Of a stretch of DNA of 64,000 nt, positions 17,620 to 26,672 are shown piece after piece; the first letter of the stretch is position 1; each line of letters starts with the position of its first letter. Below the pieces are notes generated by a model, which saw only the letters and a list, made by a program, of their open reading frames with translations, was not told where the DNA came from and did not search any database. Made by a program: the position numbers and the translations under genes. The DNA lies in contig NZ_SNQG01000008.1 of assembly GCF_004378255.1 (NCBI RefSeq), forward strand, positions 1 through 64,000, read 5' to 3'. Origin of the DNA: Mucilaginibacter phyllosphaerae (lineage in GTDB: Bacteria; Bacteroidota; Bacteroidia; Sphingobacteriales; Sphingobacteriaceae).

Positions 17620-18399
17620 TTACTTTGCTTTTTTGGCAATGGCCGCCTTGGTGCGCTTTTCGCGCTTGGCCTTCATTTTAAGGTTAAGCATCTCTACCAG
17701 GATAGAGAACGCCATAGCAAAATAGATATACCCTTTAGGGATATGCTGCTCAAAGGCCTCGGCCAATAACGATACGCCGATCAACAGCAGGAACGATAGG
17801 GCCAGCATTTTAACCGTTGGGTGGGTGTTTACAAATTTTGCCACACTGCCTGATGCCCACATCATTATCCCTACGGCAATTACAACTGCCGCTATCATGA
17901 TCTCTACGTGCTGGGCCATACCTACCGCCGTGATCACCGAATCTAAAGAGAACACAATATCCAGCAGCATGATCTGGAAGATGGTGCCCCAAAAAGAATG
18001 CGGTTTAACGTTTTCGGCATCATCCTCATCGCCTTCAATTTTATGGTGGATCTCGGCCGTGCTTTTATAGATGAGGAACAACCCTCCGATGATGAGGATC
18101 AGGTCGCGGCCTGATATGGCCAATTTCTTTACCCATTCCGGGTCGGTAGCGCCAACCAGGCCGGCAATATTAAACAGGGGTGCGGTTAGCTTCATTACCC
18201 AGGTAATGGTAAGCAACAGCAGGATGCGGGTGATCATGGCCATGCCTAAACCAACCTTACGACCGCGTTCCTGCTGGTTTTTTGGCAATTTATCTGATAG
18301 GATAGAAATGAATATCACATTATCTATCCCCAAAACAATCTCTAAAACGGTTAACGTGATCAGTGATACCCACGCTTCCGGGTCGGTTAAAATTTCCAT
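17620..18399 (-). CDS. TerC family membrane protein
   Basis: About 259 residues from MEILTDPEAW (an ATG at 18432 adds 11 residues). It has seven or so helices with the two acidic family motifs VLGIDNVIFISIL and VFSLDSVITAVGM, and a cytosolic loop rich in Asp/Glu (EGDEDDAENV). TerC proteins are linked to tellurite resistance and to metal (manganese) export coupled with protein secretion. Convergent with the LytTR regulator gene, 9 bases apart. Its C-terminus is strongly basic. Confidence 0.88.
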   Translation of the reverse strand: MEILTDPEAWVSLITLTVLEIVLGIDNVIFISILSDKLPKNQQERGRKVGLGMAMITRILLLLTITWVMKLTAPLFNIAGLVGATDPEWVKKLAISGRDLILIIGGLFLIYKSTAEIHHKIEGDEDDAENVKPHSFWGTIFQIMLLDIVFSLDSVITAVGMAQHVEIMIAAVVIAVGIMMWASGSVAKFVNTHPTVKMLALSFLLLIGVSLLAEAFEQHIPKGYIYFAMAFSILVEMLNLKMKAKREKRTKAAIAKKAK

Positions 18400-18429
18400 A
18401 CCAAGTGTAAATGTATGGCCTAAAAATAG

Positions 18430-18461
18430 CAAAACCCCTGCCGTTTACAGCAAGGGTTTTA
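18430..18461 (-). terminator. Terminator after the sigma factor operon
   Basis: AAAACCC...TGC pairs with GCA...GGGTTTT around a short loop, giving an A-stem-T arrangement usable from both strands. It lies 25 bases after the stop of the minus-strand gene at 18486 and just before TerC. Confidence 0.7.
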
Positions 18462-18485
18462 CAATTATGCCGGGGGCAATAGTTT

Positions 18486-19838
18486 TTAGTAGAATTTAAT
18501 CTCTGTAAACTTACCATTTATCACAACGGTGGTATCATTTGTACCTTTTCCGGAATTTCCTTTATATGTTTTTGTTGATGACCATCCCCTGTCGTCATCG
18601 CTTGGGGTTTTAGAAGTCAGCTTAATTTTATCCGTATTATAATTAAAACTTCCAAATTTGGTAGTTACATCAAAGTTATAATTTGGCGCTTCTTTAAAAT
18701 CCAGGTTTACACTGGTGTTAGCTGCGTTTATATTAATGTTTTTTGTATTGCTGTCTATGGCTTTAATATTTAAGCCATTTCCAAATTTAATGCTTACATC
18801 AGCAGAGGTTTTGAGGCGTGCTATATTTACATCAGAAAAACTAAACGCTGCATTAACTCCTGATACAACGCCTGCATTTAATTTACCATAGCTTATTTTA
18901 AGCCTGCCACCGTTAAGCGTAGCGATTTGAGATGTGCCTTCTTGTGTATACCTAATTTGAATATCATTATCGGCATTAGATAACGCGTGTGCTAGTAAGT
19001 TTCCAAAACTCAAATTTATAGTGGTTTTACCTTTAAAGTCTGGCAAGTAAACATTCCCAAATTTGTTGCTGATATTAACCGCATTACCTGCAGGCATGTA
19101 AACCGCATAGTTAATTTCCATATTGTTATTGCCGTTGATACCATTATTATGGGCCAAATTAGTTTTAAACGACACTACCGAACCTACTTTACTATCAATA
19201 ATACTTGAGCCATTGATCATATTATTTACATAATCCTCATCATCGGCGCTAAACTTCATCTGCACATCAACCTTAAACTCATTTTTTGCCCAGGTGTTAA
19301 CTACTATTTTGCCAAAGCTGTTACTTATCTGCAACACATCATTTGCATCAACACTGTAGCTTTTACTGTAGTTTTTTACTTTTTCGGTTATTTCGCCGCT
19401 GGCCAGTTTTTTCTTATACTCGTCGGTATTAAAGTTGTTATTATAGTTTTCGCCTTTAAAAGCATCGGCCATATCGGGCGCCATGTTTTGGAAACTGCCG
19501 GCAAAGTTTTTACCAAAATCTTTAAAACTCTCGTTAAATGTTTTGTCGAATCCTTTAAAACTCTCGTTAAATGTCTTGTCGAAATCTTTAAAGGCTAAGG
19601 CCATATCCTTGTTGGCATTAAAGCTTTTGCTTTTCATCTGCTTTTGCAGCTTACGCATCTTAACTTTAAGATCGGCCATTTGCTTATTAAACTCCCTGGT
19701 GTTTACTTTAGGTACGGTAACCATAGGCGGCATGGGTGGCATAGGCGGCATTACAGCGGTTTCCTGTGCAAAACAGGTAGCGCTAATAGCCATTACTGCA
19801 ATAACAGTAAGCAGGCCTTGTTTAAATATCTTTTTCAT
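18486..19838 (-). CDS. Secreted DUF4097-like adhesin/putative sigma-regulon protein
   Basis: The product is 450 residues from MKKIFKQG (an ATG at 19880 would add 14). The signal peptide ends at CFAQ. The mature N-terminus has a MPPMPPMPPM run and then a Lys-rich coiled region with internal repeats of DKTFNESFK (two full copies plus variants). From about residue 190 a long beta-helix-like region (SFGKIVVNTW, NKFGNVYLPDF, SFGNLLAHAL, KFGNGLNIKA, KFGSFNYNT) repeats an [S/K]FG turn, typical of DUF4097/DUF2807-type adhesin domains. It ends the operon with the ECF sigma factor and anti-sigma-like gene. Confidence 0.7.
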   Translation of the reverse strand: MKKIFKQGLLTVIAVMAISATCFAQETAVMPPMPPMPPMVTVPKVNTREFNKQMADLKVKMRKLQKQMKSKSFNANKDMALAFKDFDKTFNESFKGFDKTFNESFKDFGKNFAGSFQNMAPDMADAFKGENYNNNFNTDEYKKKLASGEITEKVKNYSKSYSVDANDVLQISNSFGKIVVNTWAKNEFKVDVQMKFSADDEDYVNNMINGSSIIDSKVGSVVSFKTNLAHNNGINGNNNMEINYAVYMPAGNAVNISNKFGNVYLPDFKGKTTINLSFGNLLAHALSNADNDIQIRYTQEGTSQIATLNGGRLKISYGKLNAGVVSGVNAAFSFSDVNIARLKTSADVSIKFGNGLNIKAIDSNTKNININAANTSVNLDFKEAPNYNFDVTTKFGSFNYNTDKIKLTSKTPSDDDRGWSSTKTYKGNSGKGTNDTTVVINGKFTEIKFY

Positions 19839-20403
19839 TTTGATGATCCTTTTTACTTTGATTAAATTGTTCAATAACACTCAATTGTTGGTTAAGCACC
19901 TCGGTTTGTATCTGCAAGTTCCGGATCATTGCACGTAAAACACGCTCCTGGTTGGGGCTGGTTGCTAAATCTTTATTCAGTTTTTTATAGCTGGCATCCA
20001 TTTTGGCAAGGTCTGCATTAAACTCGTTATAAAGCTGCGGATCAAACTTGGCCACCAGTTTTAGCCTGGTGCGCTGGTTTTCTATTACCGATGCATAATG
20101 CACCTGTTGTTTGGCGTAAGCGGGATTAATATCGGCCAGGTTTACGCCGCCGTTTGTGGCAGTTTTTTGGCTGTTTAAATAAAACCCGAAGCCTAGGCCC
20201 ATCACTACAATAACAGATGCTGCTACCTTCAGCACAAAGCCTAATGAAAATGTTTTTGCCTCGCGCTTTTGCGGCTGTTGTTTTTGCTTGTTATCCCAGC
20301 TATCCAATTCCAGTGCAATATTATTCCAGATATCAGCGTGTGGTTCCAGGTCGTCAAATTCCGCCCTGTTGCTTTTCATAAAATCTTCTAACCGCTTGCT
20401 CAT
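19822..20403 (-). CDS. Putative anti-sigma factor
   Basis: This 193-residue protein begins with a short acidic cytoplasmic domain (RLEDFMKSNRAEFDDLEPHADIW). One membrane helix follows (about residues 55-75, VLKVAASVIVVMGLGFGFYL), then a periplasmic coiled-coil-like tail. The start overlaps the stop of the sigma gene by 4 bases (ATGA), which supports a sigma/anti-sigma pair. No zinc-binding HxxxCxxC motif is present, so it is not a ZAS-type anti-sigma; the role is inferred from position and topology. It overlaps the following gene's upstream region by 17 bases. Confidence 0.75.
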   Translation of the reverse strand: MSKRLEDFMKSNRAEFDDLEPHADIWNNIALELDSWDNKQKQQPQKREAKTFSLGFVLKVAASVIVVMGLGFGFYLNSQKTATNGGVNLADINPAYAKQQVHYASVIENQRTRLKLVAKFDPQLYNEFNADLAKMDASYKKLNKDLATSPNQERVLRAMIRNLQIQTEVLNQQLSVIEQFNQSKKDHQNEKDI

Positions 20404-20960
20404 TTTTTTATTCCTTTCCTTATTAATATATCGCTCAGTTTTCTTTTGGCCCTTAAAAACTGTGTTCTTGATGTGTTTTCGCTGATGTTTAAAACCTGGC
20501 CTATCTCTTCGTGGTCGTAACCCTCCAACAGGTATAACGATAATACTACGCGGTAACCTTCGGGCAGCTCTTTCATTGCCTCTTTAATTTGGGCTACCTG
20601 GTATTGTACATCCTCATCATCCCAGGGCTCTTCGTCAGGCACGTTATCCAGCTGGCCGTCCCCCAGTTCTACAAACTCCAGTTTCCTTTTGCGCAAAAGG
20701 TTGATGGAGCGGTGCACTACTATTTGTTTAAGCCACAGGCCAAAGGTTGTTTCCTGCCTAAAATCTTTCAGCTTGTTAAAAGCATCGGTGAAAGATTCCT
20801 GCAAAACATCTTCTGCCTCGGCAATATTGCCCACTATCCTAAAGGCGACGTTCAGCATCGCTTTAGCATATAGCTTATATAACTCATAGCAGGCTTTTTT
20901 GCTGCCCTGCTTACACTCAGCCACCAGGCTATAATGTTTATCTACGAATACGGCTTCCAA
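20400..20960 (-). CDS. ECF RNA polymerase sigma factor
   Basis: The 186-residue product has sigma region 2 at about residues 20-90 (YKLYAKAMLNVAFRI, NIAEAEDVLQESF, TFGLWLKQIVVHRSIN) and region 4 at about 125-180 (LPEGYRVVLSLYLLEGYDHEEI, then the helix-turn-helix ISENTSRTQFLRAKRKL). It is a typical Bacteroidota extracytoplasmic-function sigma factor. The next gene overlaps its stop by 4 bases and looks like its anti-sigma partner, and a secreted DUF4097-like protein closes the operon. Confidence 0.93.
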   Translation of the reverse strand: MEAVFVDKHYSLVAECKQGSKKACYELYKLYAKAMLNVAFRIVGNIAEAEDVLQESFTDAFNKLKDFRQETTFGLWLKQIVVHRSINLLRKRKLEFVELGDGQLDNVPDEEPWDDEDVQYQVAQIKEAMKELPEGYRVVLSLYLLEGYDHEEIGQVLNISENTSRTQFLRAKRKLSDILIRKGIKK

Positions 20961-21109
20961 ATTCTGACAGGTTTCAGGTTAAATGACGCAGGGCGTTTAA
21001 CAACGTTGCACAATGGGAATAAAAAAGATCAGAATTTACAGAATTTTATGATTTACAAAATAATTTAACGCCGGGCATCCTGTAAATTCTTTAATTCTAA
21101 AATTCTGAT
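20961..21109. repeat. Intergenic imperfect inverted repeat
   Basis: Words such as TCAGAATTTACAGAATTTTA (from about 21030) recur as a degenerate reverse complement near 21078-21108. The resulting AT-rich hairpin could end transcription of the NadR/PnuC genes. A similar element is seen between era and der. Confidence 0.4.
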
Positions 21110-21658
21110 TCAGGCAATAAACGCATCTATGGCCTCCACGGCCTTTTGATACCGGTCATTGCCGGTGCCGGATATGGTGACGTAGTTAGCTTTTAAGGCT
21201 TGTAGCTCCTGGTGCCATACATGCATAAAATGCTCGCGTTTGTGGGGGAAATCGCGCAGCGGGTCGTCCTGCCAGGGCAGGTCGATATCTAATAACAGGT
21301 ACAGATCATAGGGGTGTTTGGGCAACTCATCCAGCACCTGCTGCGGGGCTTTGCCAAAGATCTCCTCGCTCCAGATCTTTACCGTGATAAAGGTGGTATC
21401 GCAGATGAGGAGATTGCTGGCTTGCGGCAATAGTTCGGCCTCTGAAGCGAGTTGCCCGTAAAACATATTGATCTCATCTTGCCAGGTGGGTGGTTCGGTT
21501 AGTTTTTCGCAGTAGCCGCGGGCATACTCCGGCACCCAAACAGTTTGGTAGTGCCTGGCCAAAAAAGCCGACATGGTTGATTTGCCGGTAGATTCCGGGC
21601 CAACAACGGCGATCTTTATAAGTTCGGGTTTCGGGTTTCGGGTTTCAGATTCAGTCAT
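21110..21658 (-). CDS. NadR-type ribosylnicotinamide kinase (AAA ATPase)
   Basis: The 182-residue product corresponds to the C-terminal kinase domain of NadR alone. P-loop VVGPESTGKSTMS is followed by YQTVWVPEYARGY, the lid/substrate region characteristic of NadR-like kinases, and DLYLLLDIDLPWQDDPLR. It phosphorylates nicotinamide riboside to NMN in the cytoplasm. PnuC, the riboside transporter, is encoded 19 bases upstream, so the pair forms a salvage route to NAD. The first codons contain three tandem copies of GAAACCC, giving a variable-looking N-terminus (TESETRNPKPE). Confidence 0.88.
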   Translation of the reverse strand: MTESETRNPKPELIKIAVVGPESTGKSTMSAFLARHYQTVWVPEYARGYCEKLTEPPTWQDEINMFYGQLASEAELLPQASNLLICDTTFITVKIWSEEIFGKAPQQVLDELPKHPYDLYLLLDIDLPWQDDPLRDFPHKREHFMHVWHQELQALKANYVTISGTGNDRYQKAVEAIDAFIA

Positions 21659-21677
21659 TAACTCTTGTTTCCTGGTT

Positions 21678-22283
21678 CTAAATTTGTGCTTCTTTTAAAA
21701 GGTCTTTTTTCCAGTCGATATATCCCATCAGGGCTATGGCCACATAAACGGCATACATGCCGGCGGTAAGGTGCAGGCCTTTAAATAAATAAACGCCTAC
21801 GTATATCACATCCACAAAGATCCATATCAACCAGTTCTCTAACACCTTGCGGGCCAGAAAAACCTGGGCCACCAGGCTGCAGGCGGCGCAAAAGCTATCT
21901 ATATATGGGTACGAGGCCGTGGTATATTTAAGTACCGACCCTAATATAAATGTAGCGATAACTATTGCAGCTGCAGATAACATAATTGCTTTTGGGCTGA
22001 TACGCGTTACGGGTGTTTTGTTTTCGTTGGCGGGTTTATGGCTCCAGTAATACCAGCCATAAATATTCATGGCTAAAAAGTAAACCTGCAGGCCCATATC
22101 GGCAAACAGGTGTGCCTCAAAAAAAATGAAGATATAAATGGTTACGCTAACAATGGCGAACGGCCAGTTCCAGATGTTGTTTTTAGCCGCCAGGTACACA
22201 CACAGCAAGCCGGTGATAACGCCGGTTAACTCTTGCCAGGTTTGGTGCTGCCACCATTCTTGCAGGGTGTGGATGATTTGCAT
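21678..22283 (-). CDS. pnuC: Nicotinamide riboside transporter PnuC
   Basis: A 201-residue membrane protein with seven predicted helices. PnuC marks are WQELTGVITGLLCVYLAAKNNIWNWP near the N-terminus and the Trp/Tyr-rich NIYGWYYW motif, with IDSFCAACSLVAQ and WLIWIFVDVIYVGVY further on. It imports nicotinamide riboside across the inner membrane. Phosphorylation by the NadR-type kinase encoded next traps the substrate. Confidence 0.93.
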   Translation of the reverse strand: MQIIHTLQEWWQHQTWQELTGVITGLLCVYLAAKNNIWNWPFAIVSVTIYIFIFFEAHLFADMGLQVYFLAMNIYGWYYWSHKPANENKTPVTRISPKAIMLSAAAIVIATFILGSVLKYTTASYPYIDSFCAACSLVAQVFLARKVLENWLIWIFVDVIYVGVYLFKGLHLTAGMYAVYVAIALMGYIDWKKDLLKEAQI

Positions 22284-22333
22284 GGCGTAAATATAATACC
22301 ATTACTAATAGGAATGGCGGGTACAAAAACTAC

Positions 22334-22359
22334 AAAACCCCATATTGCTATGAGGTTTT
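22334..22359 (-). terminator. Terminator after the M13 peptidase gene
   Basis: AAAACCCCAT (22334-22343) pairs with ATGAGGTTTT (22350-22359) with one mismatch, and the minus-strand exit side is T-rich. It lies 40 bases past the peptidase stop. Confidence 0.6.
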
Positions 22360-22399
22360 ATCAGGGTGCTCTCCTTTTAAGAGGGCACAATATTGAGGG

Positions 22400-24454
22400 C
22401 TACCAGATCTTTACGCGCTTATCCGGGTCTAACCACATCTTATCGCCTTTTTTAACGCCGAAAGCTTCATAAAACTCTGGTACATCGCTAAACGGGCCAT
22501 TTACCCGCATAAACCTTGGCGAATGCACATCTGTAAGCACCTGGTTAGCTAACGATTCCTTCCTGTCGTGCCCAAGCCAGCCTAAGGCATAACCTAAAAA
22601 GTAGCGCTGCACAGGCGTCAGGCCGTTTATGGTTTTACCTTCTTTATACTGTTTTGTTTTTTTGAAGGCATCCAGGCCTATCACTACGCCGCCCAGGTCG
22701 GCAATGTTTTCGCCAAGGGTGGCCTTGCCGTTAATATGCAGGTCGTTCACTTTGTAGCCATTAAACTGTTTTACCAGCATATCTGCGCGCTGGGCAAACT
22801 TTGCCGAATCCTGTGCAGACCACCACGGTTTAAGGTTGCCTTTCTCATCGTACTGGCGGCCCTGGTCGTCAAAACCGTGGGTAATTTCGTGCCCGATGGT
22901 AGATGCTGCACCGTAGCCGTAAACAACGGCATCGTCAATTTTTTCATCTAAGGTACCGGGCACCATAAATATTGCGGCAGGCAGTACAATCTCGTTGTTA
23001 GACGGGTTGTAGTAAGCGTTATAGGTTTGCGGTGTCATCCCCCACTCGGTGCGGTCTACCGGTTTGCCCAGTTTGGCTGCGTTAAACTTACGGTCGAACC
23101 TGCTGCTGTTAATAATGTTCTGTACAAACTTGTTCTTGTCGATATCCAGGCCCGAGTAATCCCGCCAATGATCCGGGAAACCTACCTTTGGATACACCTT
23201 TGCCAGTTTTTCGTAAGCGCGTTTTTTGGTTTCGGGGCTCATCCAGTCCAGTTTTTCAATATGGTCTTTAAATGATGCGCGTACGGCTTCCACCATATCC
23301 TCATACCTTTTTTTGGTAGGCTCGGGGAAGTATTCTTTCACAAAGATCTGCCCCAGCACTTCGCCCATTACATCTTCTTCAATATCCAGTATGCGTTTCC
23401 AGCGTGGCAGCTGCTCTGTTTTACCAGAGATAACGGTGCCATAAAACCTGAAGCTTTCATCAGCCGCAGCCTTATGCAGGTATGGGCTAAATTCATTCAA
23501 CAGGTTTTTGCGCAGGTAGTTTTTCCAATCGTTAATGCTGAATTTGTTAAGGGCGGTGTTTACGGCGCGTAAATACTCGGGCTGGCCAATAATAACGGTA
23601 TCAACATTTTTGTAGTAGCTGTTATCAAATGTAGTTTTCCAGTTAATAAGCGGTGCCAGTTTGGTTACCCCTGCAATACCCATTTTATTGTAGTTATGAT
23701 AAGGGTCGCGCAGGTCTTCCAGCGTGCGTGAGCTGTCTGCCAGGAATTTCTCTAAGGCGTAGGTTTTTTCGGCTGCTGTTTTTGCAGCCGCATCGTCATT
23801 GCCTAAAAATTTGAATAGTGCAGGTAAATGCTTTTGCCGGTAATCATTACGTACTTTGGTTGTGTGTTCATCGGTTTTATAATAATAATCGCGGTTGGGC
23901 AACCCGATGCCCGATTGCGAAAGCTGCATGATGATTTTTTCGCTGTAACGATCATCCTGCCCGGCATAAATGGCTATCGGGTTTTTTACACCGATAGTAA
24001 GCAGGTTGGTAAACTCGGCAACCAGGCCGTTTACATCCTTAACAGCGTCTATTTTGGCTAATTCATCTTTCAAGGGTGATAGGCCCAGTTTTTCTATGGT
24101 AACGGTATCCATGCCGCTATAATAAAAGTCGCCTATTTTTTGAGTGTTGCTGCCTTTAGGCGCGCCGGCTTTTACAGCATCCTCATTTATCTTTAACATT
24201 TTGTTGCGCAGGTCTTCCTGCACCAGGTTAAAAATGCTCCATGATGAGTAAGCCGCCGGGATAGGGTTGTTTTTAAGCCAGGCACCATTGGCATATTGAA
24301 AAAAGTCATCGCCGGGCTTTGCGCTTTTATCAATGTTTTTGATCAGCACATCATTTTGGGCATAGGCTTTATCCTTGTCTTTACAGGCGCTTAACAGGGT
24401 AATGCCAACTGTTAATGCCGATACTGCGCGTATAGTGTTTCTTTTTATGCTCAT
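22400..24454 (-). CDS. M13 family metallopeptidase lipoprotein (PepO-like)
   Basis: About 684 residues from MSIKRNTIRAV; an ATG at 24514 would add 20 residues before the signal. A lipoprotein signal ends at LLSACKD. The peptidase_M13_N region covers roughly residues 45-430 and the catalytic M13 part the rest. Zinc motif GHEITHGFDDQGRQYD holds the HExxH, and ENIADLGG holds the third ligand Glu and the supporting Asp. The short C-terminal Trp is as in neprilysin relatives. It should cleave peptides in the periplasm or at the surface. Monocistronic by its terminator and the long upstream gap. Confidence 0.93.
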   Translation of the reverse strand: MSIKRNTIRAVSALTVGITLLSACKDKDKAYAQNDVLIKNIDKSAKPGDDFFQYANGAWLKNNPIPAAYSSWSIFNLVQEDLRNKMLKINEDAVKAGAPKGSNTQKIGDFYYSGMDTVTIEKLGLSPLKDELAKIDAVKDVNGLVAEFTNLLTIGVKNPIAIYAGQDDRYSEKIIMQLSQSGIGLPNRDYYYKTDEHTTKVRNDYRQKHLPALFKFLGNDDAAAKTAAEKTYALEKFLADSSRTLEDLRDPYHNYNKMGIAGVTKLAPLINWKTTFDNSYYKNVDTVIIGQPEYLRAVNTALNKFSINDWKNYLRKNLLNEFSPYLHKAAADESFRFYGTVISGKTEQLPRWKRILDIEEDVMGEVLGQIFVKEYFPEPTKKRYEDMVEAVRASFKDHIEKLDWMSPETKKRAYEKLAKVYPKVGFPDHWRDYSGLDIDKNKFVQNIINSSRFDRKFNAAKLGKPVDRTEWGMTPQTYNAYYNPSNNEIVLPAAIFMVPGTLDEKIDDAVVYGYGAASTIGHEITHGFDDQGRQYDEKGNLKPWWSAQDSAKFAQRADMLVKQFNGYKVNDLHINGKATLGENIADLGGVVIGLDAFKKTKQYKEGKTINGLTPVQRYFLGYALGWLGHDRKESLANQVLTDVHSPRFMRVNGPFSDVPEFYEAFGVKKGDKMWLDPDKRVKIW

Positions 24455-24977
24455 TTTTTGTAGTTTGTATAAAATATCATACAGGGTGTGTATGGAAAAA
24501 CAGAATGTTATCATTTTCTGTACACTGGTTTTTGATAATTTTGTTTAAAAATGAGGTTTAGCGATGGTTAATCCAAAGAATTATAAAATTTTTTATATAA
24601 AATCAAAAGCACGGGTTTTTACGTGGTATTGATTTCGCAAAAACGAAATTCTGCTATCACTATATTTTATAATTGCTTAATTATCACTTTAAAAGTGGCA
24701 TTCCAAGTATTTCTTTTAAAGAAACCCGGTGTTTGCCGAATTCTTTTGGGATAGTTGAGAAGGGGGCCGGTGTAAAAAAAGCATTGCATTTTACATTTAT
24801 GGCTTACGTTTTGTTAAAACATAAACAGCCCTGCAAACATCTTTGAAAACATATCATCTACCTATGAAAAACTTTCAGATTGTTTAAAGGCTTAAATTGA
24901 ATTCTCAGTAGCCCAAGTTGAGATGTATATGTTCTTTTTTTTGGGTTTAATCAATAGTTTAAATTAATTAGGGGAAA

Positions 24978-25011
24978 AGGGAGCTTCAAAAGAGCTCTCT
25001 TTTTTTGTGCC
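24978..25011 (+). terminator. Rho-independent terminator
   Basis: GGGAGCT pairs with AGCTCTC (one G-U) around a short loop and is followed by eight T on the plus strand. No gene directly upstream on that strand is visible, so it may end an unrecognised RNA or be a leftover. Confidence 0.6.
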
Positions 25012-25087
25012 TTAATTTTTGTTTTGCAGCGCCTGGTTTAAGCGAAAGCAGATCTGCCAAAAATTTGATCAATATGATGAAAATAAG

Positions 25088-25117
25088 AAAGCCTTTAATC
25101 TTTCGACTAAAGGCTTT
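25088..25117 (-). terminator. Hairpin next to tRNA-like fragment
   Basis: A perfect 10-bp stem (AAAGCCTTTA / TAAAGGCTTT). Read on the minus strand it follows a tRNA-3'-end-like sequence by about 12 bases, the layout usual for tRNA terminators. Confidence 0.55.
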
Positions 25118-25346
25118 TGCTTCATTTTAGGTAGCGGAGCAGGACTAAATCCGAACTATTTAATGGGATGTTTAAACACCTTAGCGGCTATTTAAAGATG
25201 GAGAGGAGTATTTCCTCAATTGTCAACGAAATTGCATTACTAAAGTAGCATACCTTTTTAATTGCACATTTAGCATGATACAACGATCATAGTGAATGTT
25301 AGCAAAATTACTGCTAACTGTTGCCATTCAAAAGAGTTAATGTCTT

Positions 25347-25964
25347 TTAAAAATCTAAGTCAATATCAGATGGGTCAATTTCGTGAGCATCTTCATCGTC
25401 GGGCGAATCATTGTCTTGTTGATGCTTATAAAAATAAGCTAGGATTTTTTCATCCTCAGTTTCTACTTCTCCATGTTTGTCATAAATGCTAAATATACCG
25501 TTTGGATATTCGGAAACCTCCGCTGCTACGATATCTTCTTCTGATTCTGGATCATAAAATTTTATATCGTATAAGACCTCAACGCCCATTTGCCTGTCAG
25601 TGTCTATAGAAGAAACTTCGACTTCACATAAATACTTATCTCCGTTATAGATTGCTATAATTCCTTCCGCCCATTCTCTGATAGGGCGGATGATATTATT
25701 AAAATATTTTTCAAACTCGTCAATGTTTTCGAATGCCACTTCATTGTTGTAAAAATCAAGCGTATGCTGATGCATCTTATTATTTAACTCAGCTACAATA
25801 CTTTCTTTGACCACTACAGTAAGAATGGATTGCGGCAACACAAAATAAAATTGATAGGAATCTTTAAATACCTCCATTTTTAATCTAGAGATATAGTCAA
25901 CATACTTGCCACCTAAGGAAAGGATGTTTGCCGCTATTTTAGCTGCTTTTTCAGACGGTTTCAT
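25347..25964 (-). CDS. Hypothetical acidic protein
   Basis: A 205-residue cytoplasmic protein of unknown function ending in a very acidic tail (DNDSPDDEDAHEIDPSDID). No signal peptide or membrane span. Its start overlaps by 14 bases the restored frame of the gene upstream, so the two were probably a coupled pair, possibly a toxin tip and its immunity protein. The low GC content and acidic character fit an immunity protein, but this is inference. Confidence 0.6.
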   Translation of the reverse strand: MKPSEKAAKIAANILSLGGKYVDYISRLKMEVFKDSYQFYFVLPQSILTVVVKESIVAELNNKMHQHTLDFYNNEVAFENIDEFEKYFNNIIRPIREWAEGIIAIYNGDKYLCEVEVSSIDTDRQMGVEVLYDIKFYDPESEEDIVAAEVSEYPNGIFSIYDKHGEVETEDEKILAYFYKHQQDNDSPDDEDAHEIDPSDIDLDF

Positions 25965-26347
25965 GATTTCTTTTAATTAAAAGTTCGTCATCACCCCATG
26001 TTAATATAGAAAACGCACCAGTTGGCTCAATAATAATTTTATGAGCTTTTGAACGGGCAACAATAGCACCATTTTTTTCTCTTTTGTATATTGTCTTCCT
26101 GAATCGCATACATACGTCCTTTAGTTTGCAACCCTGGATTTAACTCCTGTATTACTCCTGAATGGCAATCTTCAACCGCTTTAATAGTCTCGTTAATTAA
26201 AAGCAGTGTATCATTAGCTTTTTGAGGTATAGGATTAATCGATAATGTATGAAAGAAACACTTTAGACGCTCGTATATGCTAAGCTTTGTTCCACATTCG
26301 GGAATCGGTGGAATAGGAATGCTATCTAGTAATGCTTTTTGTGACAA
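25951..26347 (-). pseudogene. Frameshifted hypothetical gene (possible toxin tip)
   Basis: From the ATG at 26347 the frame reads MSQKALLDSIPIPP through EDNIQKRKK and then leaves register in a run of seven A at about 26075, ending early at 26039. Adding one A gives NGAIVARSKAHKIIIEP and continues to 25951, overlapping the next start. The restored protein is about 131 residues. No family is recognised. It may be the C-terminal part of a lost larger toxin. Confidence 0.6.
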
Positions 26348-26672
26348 GGGTGATAATTAATAATATTGCTCTAATATATAGAAAAGCCACAAGAGACATT
26401 GGCATTAATCAGAAAATATATTAATACCGATTTAAGGCTCGAGGTCAGTATTATCGCGGCATCCACTAAATCCCAAAATCTACCAATAGGATTAAACTTC
26501 AACCATTTATTTCAGAACTTAAAGATATAGCTACTATTATGAGATTTGGGGGAAGCTCTTTCACGGTTCGAGGTTAAAAAACTCCAATAGTATAAGCAAA
26601 GAAAACTTTTAGTTAAACGGATAATTTTAAAATATCTTTAGAAAATTTTAATTACTCGTTTAATAGATAGTT
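26348..26672. other. Gene-free AT-rich gap
   Basis: Short stop-rich frames only. Nothing recognisable apart from AT-rich sequence that could hold the promoter of the truncated dNTPase gene. Confidence 0.5.

Larger units (their letters stand above)
24455..25346. other. Long AT-rich stretch without a gene
   Basis: No convincing coding frame. It holds two terminator-type hairpins (24980-25010 and 25088-25117) and, at 25129-25146, an 18-base match with one gap to the 3' end of the initiator tRNA gene at 56947. This marks the left side of the accessory block. Confidence 0.6.

Noticed and set aside
24455..25346. Riboswitch or small RNA in the long gap
   Set aside because: Two terminator hairpins are visible but no conserved aptamer or known RNA core could be recognised by eye.
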